A stretch of DNA of 64,000 nt, taken from Metaphire vulgaris. Its lineage: Eukaryota > Annelida > Clitellata > Crassiclitellata > Megascolecidae. The stretch lies in contig CM030851.1 of NCBI GenBank assembly GCA_018105865.1, positions 2,223,281 through 2,287,280 of the forward strand. Direction: 5' to 3'. Made by a program: the position numbers and the translations under genes. Positions within the stretch are counted from its first letter, which is position 1. Every line of letters begins with the position of its first letter. A model generated the notes under the pieces. It did no database searches, was not told the DNA's origin, and saw only the letters and a list, made by a program, of their open reading frames with translations. Below are positions 53,505-63,330 of the stretch, piece after piece.

Positions 53505-55426
53505 ACTGACACTTTCTTGTGCGCCACATGACCAAAATGTCAGGCGCAAGGGCACATTACATAGTCCAATAAAAATAAATAAAATAACAGTCATCAGTAT
53601 AAAATTAACTGAAAAACAATCTAAGGCAGAAGAGAATAAAATTTTCTAAACAAATAAGTCTTAAGATTTTTCTTAAAGGATGTCAGAGAACAGGATCATT
53701 TCACAATTATGGGTATTTAGCCAAAGGTCTATTTCATATTTTAAATGCATATACTGTATACACACACGTTGCTACAATATGTATAGATTTATTATACTTT
53801 GGTCAGAAGCATAAAAGAGTAATTGCTGAATACTTTCATAGAAAAAAACTGATCATCACGAAATTCGATGTGCTTTGTGATAAATTCAGCTTTCATTAGA
53901 ATTTGTTTCACTGCCTGTATGCGGTAGCGACCTAGTGATGTGTATCAGCAGACTATGAGAAACAAATTTTAGCTCATGCCATAGGCCTACTGGTCGTTTT
54001 GCTGGTGAACCCTTTGGTCTGCTCAGATAAACGTACTGATGGGGTTGGTCCCCTCAGTTGATAACGTTCTCGGCTTGTCACCCAAGAACATTGGCTCAAC
54101 TAGGGAAAGGTCTGTACAAAAGTGTGATATAAATTCTAGAATTGCTGACAAGTTCGTCGGTTGACAAACGATAGATTTCAAAGCAAAGAAAGCAGAACTA
54201 TATTAACGGAAGGTTGTCAAATTCATTAAGTCTGACACGTTTTTGAGTAGTTGATTGTGGAAAAAACGTGGGCCCACTTATAAGTTATTGTATAGATGTC
54301 TTAAGTTTGATTGTGTACATACGCTTTTGAGTCAACAATCAGCTCAACTTTAGCTTCAGAACAGTGGCTTCAGAATTGTTGGTAAATTCATTTATACTTA
54401 CAAGACAGAGTATGATTCCATACGTGCTCGTAATGGGTAACTGTTGTGCCGTTCTTCCATACAAATGAAGTCGTACATTTGATTGTAGTTCTTCCTATTG
54501 CGTTGTTATCTTGAGGATGTAATTGTAGACGGACGAATGACGTCGTTGTTGTTGTTAATCTATCGCTTGCCGTGTTCTGCGTTGTGCTATTTATAGGTGC
54601 GTCGTTGCCTTTCGTCCATTTCATTTGAGGAATCAGGAATCCCGTTGAATTGATCTCACACAATAACGAAATGGTTTGGTCGTTTGTTATATTAGTCACA
54701 TTCATTCCACACACTGGATCAGAATCTTCAAATAAAAAATCCTCGCTGTAAAATTTATGCAATCTCTGTCTTTGATGTCCAATTGCTTGACCTAACCTCT
54801 AATCTTCTTGGAAATAGCACTTTCGTGATTCAGCAAAGATATCACTAGCTAAGGAAATATGCGTTTACTATATTATTTAAGTTTATTGATATTTACATTT
54901 ATTCTTCCTCTTTCCATATCTTTTCACCGTCTATTACAACTGCTCTATAAACTTTTCTATCTAATGATAAATGCTTGCATGTTCTGATTTATTATTTATG
55001 GGAAAGAAAATGCTAAATATATGTGGGCACATATATACACTTATACATAAATATATACCATATACCTATACAGCATTAGCGCAGAATCTCTTTTTAGCAA
55101 CGAGTTACCTATGACAGTTAATTCCGCAGTTGCTTTTTCGTTGGACGGGAATTCTTGACAGATATATCTTCCAGCATGTTTATGGTCGACGGATTCTATT
55201 ACGAGGACATGTTGTCCACTGCCTTCGTTATTGATCCTGTATTGTGATTTCATTTGCTCGGCGATTTTTCTTTCGGAGTATATCCGATTGCCAGTAGAAT
55301 TATTGATAAATTCCCAGAAAACAGTATTCGTTGAATTGACGACGCATTCGAGTGACACATTTGCACGAATTTTGACGATTGCGCTTTCTGGAACAGACAG
55401 AAACGAAGAATTTGGTTGGCAAAAAC
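50901..55426 (-). CDS. Ig receptor gene C: two Ig domains, TM segment, triple ITAM-like tail
   Basis: Minus-strand exons are 55426-55109 (Ig 1, 318 nt), 54725-54402 (Ig 2, 324), 53054-52992 (stalk, 63), 52147-52031 (TM, 117) and about 51427-50901 (tail and stop, 527). All introns are phase 1. With one base from a signal exon the frame closes at 450 codons. No signal exon is found. In gene B it lies upstream of the CR1 insertion, which here meets the N gap. Lengths of the first four exons equal those of gene B, as do the Ig landmarks (SLECVV, VFWEF, HAGRYIC; LLCEI, MKWTK, IKCTT). The tail carries three YxxL/F-x12-YxxL modules, each with acidic residues before the first Tyr. ITAMs recruit tandem-SH2 kinases of the Syk type once phosphorylated, so an activating role is likely but inferred. 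The tail acceptor could be 51428 or about 20 bases later. Confidence 0.8.
53440..53505. repeat. (ATT)n microsatellite in gene C intron
   Basis: About 20 ATT units, the right-arm partner of 37756-37802. Poly-Ile and poly-Tyr open frames over it are artefacts. Confidence 0.9.
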
Positions 55427-55719
55427 CTGAAATGAATCAAAAGTTTCCTTTCAAAAGCTGTTGCGTTAATGCAACATAAAAAATGAATAACGGACAACAT
55501 GCAATTTGATAACATAACTAGAACCAGAACGTTCATACATTCAAAGCACAATCTGATAATATGACTCATCATCATCAGTGCATCCCTAATCGTGTAGACT
55601 GTCGAGACCATAATTATAACATAGATAAGAATTTTGTCGTTTCTTACTGCTGCTTACAATTACTATGCGCCTACGGGTCTCTTTACTACAGTCGTAATAA
55701 TATGAAGGTCAAAGTCAAA

Positions 55720-56630
55720 GACCCTCCGGAGCCTCACTGGCTCATAGGGCGGCGCTGATCTCCGCTGCTATAGCCCTCAGCCATGCGCGTAATACCACGG
55801 ATACGGGGTTAGTGCATCGCATAGCCTACCTGTTTGACTTATTGAAGCATTTTAAGTAAGTAAGTAAAACGAAATTTCTATAGCGTTGCTCGAAAAATTG
55901 GCGCAGTGCACCAACTTATTCGAGCGCTCAATCTGGGTAAATCCATGGTCCATAATCCGTAGTCCGTGATGATCAAAGTTGTAGATCCGGTTAGCAGAAG
56001 GATTCAGTCGCAGTCGCAGAAGCAGTCGCAGCAAAGTATTTTATGGAGGATGATAGCAAGATTTGCGGCGGGTAGAGTGCAGACCTGTAGTAAAGATTTC
56101 GACATAGGATTTCTTGAAAAGAATAGTTTAGGTCGTTTTCGGATAGTTTGTGGAGTAATGGCCAGTGGAGACTGATTTATTTACTGAAGAGGTGTCGGTA
56201 GGTAAAGGCAGGTAGGTCCCGTACTCGAGTCCGAGCGTTGGGTTCCGGCGCTTATCTCAGGCCTGGGCAGTGGGCAATCAGCGACGTGGGTGGTATAAGC
56301 CATTAATCTGGGGTAGGTTGCCATTACCTTCCCCAGACCCACGTTTTTACCTTCGCTGCTTAACGCTGCTTCTCACTTTACCAACGCCCTCTAGCGAGTA
56401 AGGTTGAGTTGACCTTTGGGCTCCTTCGGAAATCGAACCCGCTACCTTCTGCTTCATCGACCAGTGGTATTTCCTAACTCTGACCACTGCTCCTCATTTT
56501 TACCACCGCCCTCTTGGATGTAAGCCTGAATCGACCTTAGGTCTCGTACGGGTCTCGAACCAGCGATCTCCTGCTCTATCGTCCAACGTTGTTACAACTC
56601 TACTAGCTTCGCCCCAAATATTTTGATTAC
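55720..56630 (-). repeat. tRNA-derived SINE cluster (right arm)
   Basis: This is the reverse complement of the cluster at 33395-34300, with the same internal order (GGCTCATAGGGCGGCGCTGA first on the + strand, tRNA-like heads last at about 56420-56600). It was duplicated together with the arm. Confidence 0.7.
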
Positions 56631-56859
56631 GTGCCTAAAATATAATTATCAAGTATAATTTGTCAAATATGATTATATTATTTATATAAGCTGCATAATC
56701 TTTGCAAGTTGATAATATGGATGTCTAATTATTAGCCTACCAATCTGTCAGTTCAGGATTCAAAACCTATGCCTCTGCAGAAAACTTGTCAATTCTTTCT
56801 AGCACTTGAGCTCACTCGATTAGCTCATCCATAAATGAGGCATCGAGATAAATTTCATT

Positions 56860-57480
56860 TCATTTCATTTTAACATTCAAAGGCGCGATTAAACCTAATG
56901 TACCTCGGCTGATTGTTCAAAAATATAGGTTTTAAGGCGATTTAAAAATATCGGACGTTATAGAGTTTCATCTCATAGCGATGACGGTAAGACGTTCCAG
57001 ATGGCTGGACCCAGTGCTCGGAATGAGCCGCGAGCGGTCTCCGATTTTGGTGTTCGTTCGAGGAACTCTCAGAGTTCGGGTTGTGATTGATCTGGTGGTG
57101 ATCGATCGATTCCGGTTATAGTCTCGAAGTATCTGGCAGTCTTTTCTTAGATATTGAGGTACCTTCGCCCGGATACATTTGTCCACTATTGCTATTGTCT
57201 TGAACCGAATACGATCCTTGACAAGAAGCCAGTGGAGATCCCCGAGTGTTGACGTAATATTATGCCGCCTTGTCGTCCGGGTGACCAGGCGTGCTGCCGC
57301 ATTCTGTACTAATTGCAACCGTTTTACTGTACTTGATGCTCGGTGATAAGTGCCAGTAGACTGTTGCAGTAGTCCAGACGCGAAGAGACGAAAGCATGGA
57401 TCAGAGTTTTAGTAGTCTCGGGCGTGAGCGAGTCCAAGATAGATCGTAATTGGCGCAGTTGAGAAAAGCTGCTCGAGAAC
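56860..57480 (-). pseudogene. CR1-like 3' end (right arm copy)
   Basis: The minus-strand frame matches 32480-33130 (QLVQNAAARLVTRTTRRHNI, FKTIAIVDKCI, SQLRQLRSILDSL). The N gap truncates it at the upstream side. The left-arm copy has an apparent stop/frameshift near 32700 that is also present here. Confidence 0.85.
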
Positions 57481-57500
57481 ATCTTACTGATGTGATAAGC

Positions 57501-57600
57501 NNNNNNNNNNNNNNNNNNNNNNNNNNNNNNNNNNNNNNNNNNNNNNNNNNNNNNNNNNNNNNNNNNNNNNNNNNNNNNNNNNNNNNNNNNNNNNNNNNNN
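57501..57600. other. Assembly gap (100 N)
   Basis: Exactly 100 N, the conventional placeholder for a gap of unknown size. It coincides with the outer end of the right arm. The gene C signal exon and promoter may be missing here. Confidence 0.98.
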
Positions 57601-57983
57601 GCAGCAGCACATGCAGGTGCAGTTTGAGAGGCTATATTGACTTCGAAGGGTGCAGTCACGCAGTGGTCTTTGGTCACATAAAAATCAAATTTCAGACAGA
57701 AAAAGAAGACGACACCCACGACAGCTGGTTTGTATTGCTTTGCGTCTATAATTTTATAGGTCTATTTTTTATAGGCCTATGCTTGTAATATGTTGATTTT
57801 TTCTCACTTAAACTAGACCTATTTATTGATTATCAGAACAGAATATATTCCATGTGCAATATATTGATACGCTACTATTCCTTCTTTATTCGTTAACGCA
57901 ATGTTTTGTTTTACTCAGCGTTTGAAGACAGCTGTGTTAGTCAATCTAAATTGGCATAGAATATAGCAGTGGCAATTATTTAG
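57601..57983. other. Non-coding stretch after the gap
   Basis: No gene is recognised. It does not match the region upstream of gene B. TATAGGTCTA and TATAGGCCTA words occur close together at 57757-57780. Confidence 0.4.
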
Positions 57984-58182
57984 CAGGCGTCATTTGGGGG
58001 CCCCAAGGAAATGAAAAATTAATTTATAATGTATTAATGCGCAAAATTTAACAAATTGCCAAAAATTTGCCAAAAATATATTTAAAATTGCAAATTTGCC
58101 AACTTTGCCTAAAAATTTGCAAAATTTTGCAAAATTTGCAAAACATTATCTCGCCCCAAGAAAGTGTGAAATGACGCTACTG
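57984..58182. mobile_element. hAT-like MITE (CAGGCGTCATTTG / AAATGACGCTACTG ends)
   Basis: CAGGCGTCATTTGGGGGCCC at 57984 mirrors GTGAAATGACGCTACTG to 58182, with one gap. The interior is a run of AAATTTGCCAAAATTTGC-like repeats. It is related to, but distinct from, the CAGGGACGTCATTTG family at 46215 and 60669. No clear target duplication. Confidence 0.6.
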
Positions 58183-59735
58183 CCTCCATGTGATCAGTTT
58201 ATTGATTTAAAAATTTAGCTCGTGATTTTCATTTTCGTTTGGAACTAGAGGCTATATATTTGTGTGAGAAACATTGTCTATGTCGATGTTTAAAGCCTGC
58301 TAGACAGACCATGTCGTACAGTAGCGGGCAGAGGGGTGGCGGTAAGTGGCCTCGGGGCGCAGACCAGAGGGGGCGCAAAAATTGACTCGACAATTTTTTG
58401 ATCGTCAACACTTTTTTACTACATTTTACTGCTGCTGTTTGAAGCCATCTAAACTTTCGCTTTTATGCTTAAAATGTTAAGATTTACATAAACAAAATTT
58501 TAAAATAATCGATCTACAGTGTATCTATAGATTTCAGTCACATACGAAAATTTGTTTACTTCAGTTCCTTGACATTCAAGCGGTGTCACTAGACAAAGCG
58601 AAACAAGCTGCGGTCGTCTTGCTCTACCACAGCGGCTGAGCCGCCCATCGAGACATCATGCTCAGCGCTAGCAGCTCATTTTGACTGATCGTGTAAACAC
58701 AGTTCGGTAATCAACGCAGCAGCGGAGCTAGGTGTCCGGCGCCCAAGGCCAAATACTAATGGCGCCCTCAACTTGACGAAACCCCTAAGAAGCCAAAAAG
58801 GGCGCCACTCTGCCCATCTTGGCGTCCCTTCATTCTTCATTCAACTTCGCGAATACTCTGACAAGCAAAAAGGTCATCGCCCGCAGCAAGCGGGGAACTC
58901 CTTACCTTAAACCATTTTGGCGCCCCCACCTCTGCCCACGAGGACATCTGCACCCCGGGTACCTCTAGATCCGCCTCTGAATTAAAAGTTTCTACTGTAC
59001 TGCAGGCCTATAGCCTATCTGTCATCTCTTTCGTTTTCATACGGTCCATTCTAATTTTTGTGGAATTAGTTATGGTGTTCAAGTTTCATTTCCAAAGGTT
59101 AATTCTCCTCTTAGAATTCTAAACGAATAGCTTTAACATCAGTCTGTTTTAGTGAGAGCCAGCACCACCCCTGGAAGAGTGTAGGGGAAGAGGTGTCATG
59201 TTAATAGCCGAATACCGTATAAACAAAACCGCTGTCGACCAAAGTCAAATATTTACATTAGGGCCTATAATCCAGTTACTGTTAAATCGAAGCGCAAGGC
59301 ACCCGATGTAGCTAGATTTCGAAATGAGCGAGTTCGATGTATCAGTGCACAACTGCACATGTCTCTTTTGTATGTATTAACATTATTTTGGAAGGACCGG
59401 CGCCTAAACTTATATGTAACTGGATTTCTATATATAGGCCCAAGAGGCAGGATTCTACAGAAACTCAAACTGTTAAGAAAATATAGCCGACAAAGATTCA
59501 GAATAAGCCCATAAATCTGTTTAAAACTAATATAACATCTAGTATCTTCTATCTAAGTTTCGGAAAGCTTCGCCATGCTATTTCTGGTGACTATAGGGCT
59601 ATATGCATGCTTTTGAATTAAATTTAGTTCCGCAACGTTAGAACCACTGTGGTTTGTAATTATTTTAATAAATATATTATGAATACTAAGTTTACAGACG
59701 ATGGACGATATGTCTGAAACGACAGAAGTGCGACC
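58183..59735. other. Non-coding stretch with transposon scraps
   Basis: Around 58320-58385 (GGGGTGGCGGTAAGTGGCC, GAGGGGGCGCAAAAATTGAC) and 58735-58985 (GGTGTCCGGCGCCCAAGGCC, CCTCTAGATCCGCCTCTG) there are hAT-like MITE remnants without paired ends. No gene is recognised. Confidence 0.4.
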
Positions 59736-59739
59736 GAGT

Positions 59740-59880
59740 GGGGCTAGGATGACCAGGTGTCCGGATTGGCCGGGACAGTCCCGGAATCGAATAAAATGTC
59801 CCACGTCTCGGACAGGTCCTTTCCGGGACAATGAGACGTCCTGGAATTGGGTTTTTCCATAATTAAATACCTATAATTTT
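59740..59880. mobile_element. hAT-like terminal fragment (GACCAGGTGTCCGG)
   Basis: AGGATGACCAGGTGTCCGGA with GGGACAGTCCCGGAATCG resembles the ends of hAT elements. Inside, GTCCCGGAAT and ATGTCCCACG words are repeated in both orientations (GGACAG/CTGTCC). The second end is not identified. Confidence 0.4.
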
Positions 59881-60007
59881 GCTATTTTATTTTTTGCAAC
59901 CATCAGAATTTAATATAGGCCTAACAGCCAACAAATTTAGGCTACAGCGCCACTGTATCTTTTGTAACCCTAATTCTGATGAGTGAATAGACTATTCGGT
60001 GCAGCCC

Positions 60008-60009
60008 TA

Positions 60010-60073
<64 letters not shown>

Positions 60074-60410
60074 GGTGACAACTTATATAGCGCTATCTTA
60101 AAGCTCAGGCAGTAGGCGAGAGGAATTTACAGAAAAGTTCCATAAGATGTATTAAAAGGTGTGTTTTCAGTTTTGAGGAAAACGGTCTGGGAAGATTTCT
60201 GACCTGACATCTACCGGGAGGGAATTTTACGCTGTGGGATTACCCCTAATTGAAAGGGGTCTGTCCCGAACTTAGCGGTCTTAGCTGGGGCACCACGAGT
60301 CTTATTCCTTGGTCAGATCTTAAGTTCAGAACGACCTGTCCCCGACCCTGCCTTATGCACCAGCTTAGCTAAGTAGTCTGGGCAGGTCAAGTAATAATAA
60401 TAATAATAAT
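60008..60410 (-). pseudogene. (ATT)n tail and 3' end of an L2/CR1-like retrotransposon
   Basis: On the minus strand, running down from about 60410, broken ORF2 C-terminal sequence (an NSLPVDVRSE-like block, then a KTHLF/KTEN-type end) is followed by AGCGCTATATAAGTTGTCAC and an AAT tail (60074-60008). It is strongly degenerate. Confidence 0.55.
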
Positions 60411-60668
60411 TACTAAATATCATCATCATGTTTTCTGTCCTGGGACAGGTTTTACTAATAAATATATAATAAAATAAAATAATAATAAGTGATAAATATA
60501 TACTAATATAGCAATATAATAATAACTCATAATCTATATCCCCTAATTGCTTTTAGTTGTAAAAGTAGTAACTAAAATTATTACATGCAAGCTGACTTGT
60601 CTGAAATAAATGCAGGACATTGCTTGTTCGTTTACACTCAAGAGAAAGACGTCAACCAGCACGTTGAC

Positions 60669-60898
60669 CAGGGACGTCATTTGCCCTTCTGATTTTAAGG
60701 AAAAAATTTTTTCTTGTGTTATTTAGTATTTAGTTTTACATGTGCCAAAGGGGCGCCTGATGATGCCGAGTAATCTGAAGTAACTAACCGCTATAAACGG
60801 CTGACAAGCAAAAAAAGGTTGTCAACTTTTCTCAGACTTGTAACTTGTCAGGTCGAAAGTGTCTTGCCCCTGAAAAAAACAGTGAAATGACGTCTCTG
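60669..60898. mobile_element. hAT MITE (CAGGGACGTCATTTG ends), copy 2, with target duplication
   Basis: It is bounded by CAGGGACGTCATTTGCCC and GTGAAATGACGTCTCTG. Perfect 8-bp duplications ACGTTGAC flank it at 60661-60668 and 60899-60906. It is 230 bp and colinear with copy 1 at 46215-46487, with small deletions. Confidence 0.9.
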
Positions 60899-60906
60899 AC
60901 GTTGAC

Positions 60907-61319
60907 GCCATTGCTCGATGGATCTGATAATTCTGATGAGTGAACGTCAAGTCCTTTGATACAATAACGCTGCATCAAATCAATATCAAAACGTGGATAC
61001 CGGAATACTGTAGTCGGTCATTAGCTCCAGCAGGAGGATTGAGATGTGAAACTTACAAGGAATTTGAGAAATTGAATATCGCTTAAACTAAACTAATTAT
61101 TGATTACATAGAAACATGTTTAAAAGATTCTATACATGGCGCTCGATGTCTGCTTCATTCAAGAAATATGCTATTTGAAACATTAATTTCTGACACTGAG
61201 AGTTTAAATTGATGGCTTTCAATGGAGCAGAACAGGCACAGCTAGATTAGATTAGATTAGATTAGATAGTTCATTAATAGGTGCACTTTAGAACAAAATG
61301 CGCTGCTGCTGATTGGTTA
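60907..61319. other. Non-coding stretch with (GATTA)n
   Basis: No gene is seen. A GATTAGATTAGATTAGATTA tract at 61243-61268 may be the tail of a retrotransposon. Confidence 0.4.
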
Positions 61320-62040
61320 AAGAATAATGTTTTAAGTCTTGAAAGGAAAACGTCTCGAGAGGTGGTATTGTCCCGTAGCTCCGTGGAGAGCATTCCAGTA
61401 GTAAGTAAGGCCTAGCGTCCGAAATGAACGATCGCCAATCTTTGTGCTGGTTCTGGTAGTGACCAAAGTTCTTGTGTTATCTGATCTGAGCCCGAACGGT
61501 CTGTGCATCGACCTCAACTGCTTACATTCACAGGAAAGGTATTCCGGTGCTCTCCTCGGAGACACCTATCGACGATGGAAATGATCTTAAAAATCAGTCT
61601 CTGCTTGATCGGAATCCAATGCAATTCGCGTAGAACCGGTGTGATATGCTGGTTCCTCTTGTGTCTGTTAAAGGCGGGCTGCAGCATTCTGCACCACCTG
61701 AAGGCGCTGAATTTGTGTTTTGCTGATTTGTACCAACAAGCTATTACAGTAGTCCAGTCTTGTACTTACAAGTGCATGAACCAACACCTTTGCCGCTTCT
61801 GTGTCAAAGTAGGTATTATCGATCTCAATTTCCGTAGTTCGCCGAAACTGCTTGCAACAACCTTGTTGACATGCTGAACCATTGTCAGATTTTCATCAAA
61901 CATAACACCTAGATTTCGTACAACTTTAGAACGGAAGATTTCAATCGATCCAATACTGATTTTATCCAGTATTACTTTATCTATTTGTTTCCTATGCCCT
62001 AGGCAGATTAGTTCATTTTTTGTGGATTGAGTTTGAGCCT
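61320..62040 (-). pseudogene. CR1-like ORF2 C-terminal relic
   Basis: Minus-strand frames give YLSCECKQLRSMHRPFGLRS, TRTSTKIGDRSFRTLGLTYY and, further upstream in other frames, LQAFNRHKRNQHI-like and antisense traces of the NAAARL and SRLDYC blocks (61680-61770). Reading 62010 down to 61320 gives the thumb-to-C-terminus order, with many frameshifts. Confidence 0.65.
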
Positions 62041-62439
62041 ATTCCTGCCAACCATTGGTGGATTGGTGTGTGCCTCAAGGCGTGTGTTTGACAGTTGCGG
62101 GCGAACAGTGAATTTATCTTGAGTTTTAATACTGTAGTCTGAAAGCGAATTTCGATCTCGAACAGTATGGATTACTGCGGCTGGTAACTCCCCAATCGCC
62201 CAGGAGGGTTTAATGTTGAGTTAAGCCAACCATTTTGGGGAAAAACTTTCAAATAAGACTACGATGAGACTGACTTATACAAAGGAGTGTCTTATGTCTC
62301 TTAACCACAAGCGACCGCCTGAAAACTCGATGCACTAGGAAACTGCTGTCCTCGCATTATCTGTGGAGGCCAATGGCAACATAGTGTACAATAAAGTCTT
62401 TCAACCACGCGAATAGACAAGAAGAAGCGAACTGAAGGA

Positions 62440-62625
62440 CCCAGAACAAAGGACGTTAAAATCGGATGGTTAAATGTACGGTCGATACAATAACAAGACA
62501 ACGGCGGTGAGGAATTGATTGAAGATCGTGATTATGATCTGTTTGTAGCCACGGAAACGTGGTATCGAAATGAAGATGACACTTTTACGTCTTTTATGCA
62601 GGCTTGCAGTGCTTCCGCTGCATCT
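62440..62625 (+). pseudogene. Retrotransposon endonuclease start, plus orientation
   Basis: The + strand reads VKIGWLNVRSIQ and, after one change of frame, LIEDRDYDLFVATETWYRNE. This is the N-terminal signature of the APE-type endonuclease of CR1/L2 elements (N-R-S, then D-I/L-ETW). It points opposite to the minus-strand RT fragments on both sides, so it belongs to a second element or an inversion. Confidence 0.6.
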
Positions 62626-62626
62626 T

Positions 62627-63330
62627 TTACTTCAGTGGGATGGTGGCTGAGATACAGTTGATGTCATCTGCGTAGTAGTGCGTATTGAGTTTGTGTAGCA
62701 TTACTATGTCATCAAGCTCACTAACGAAGATAGCGAACAACAGAGGTCCAAGGATCGATCCTTGCGGAACTCCATAGGCAACTTTCCTGAGACCAGATAC
62801 TGATCCACCACAGTGCACACGCATAGTCCTATCTGTTAACAGGATTTTAACCATTCGAGCGCAAACCCCCGCAGCCCAACCTTTGTTCTAATCTTTGCAG
62901 AAGTATTCCATGGTCCACTGTATCGAAAGCGGCCGACAAATCAAGTAATACCAGTGTAGTCACTTTCCCTTTGTCCGCCGCATCGAATACATCAGAGAGA
63001 ATACGCAATAGAGCCGTTTCCGTTGAGTGATATTTACGATATGCCGATTGAGTTCTTGGAAGAAGATCGTATCTCAACAGATGCGACTTAATTTGACCCA
63101 CCACTACATGCTCAATGGTCTTCGAGATAAACGTAAGGTTAGAAATTGGTCTGTAGTTGGAGGCGACTCCTGGGTCAAGACTTTGCTTCTTCAATCGCGG
63201 CAGAATTATGGACTCCTTTTCTGCAGTTGGTAGGTGCGCTTGCTGCAGAGATGTATTTATCATCGTGGTTATATACACTAGCAGGACATCTACTAACTCT
63301 TTAAGCAGAAAAGCTTGATCGGGTCATTTT
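62627..63330 (-). pseudogene. CR1/L2-like reverse transcriptase domain
   Basis: Minus strand from 63278: IILPRLKKQSLDPGVASNYR, PISNLTFISKTIEHVV, RTQSAYRKYHSTETALLRIL and LLDLSAAFDTVDHGILLQRL. After a frameshift near 62850 come VAYGVPQGSILGPLLFAIFV and the active site THYYADDINC. These are RT motifs in correct order with the YADD catalytic pair intact. The element is broken by one frameshift and by the inverted endonuclease fragment after the active site. Confidence 0.85.

Larger units (their letters stand above)
51930..57500 (-). repeat. Right arm of large inverted duplication
   Basis: This arm is complementary to 32515-39465. It runs from just beyond the TM exon of gene C through the CR1 3' end, and stops exactly at the N gap. 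After the gap (57601 onward) no similarity to the left flank remains. Confidence 0.9.

Noticed and set aside
57324..57719. Open frame of 131 codons across the N gap
   Set aside because: The gap is of unknown size and the two sides are unrelated; only the part before the gap is a CR1 remnant.
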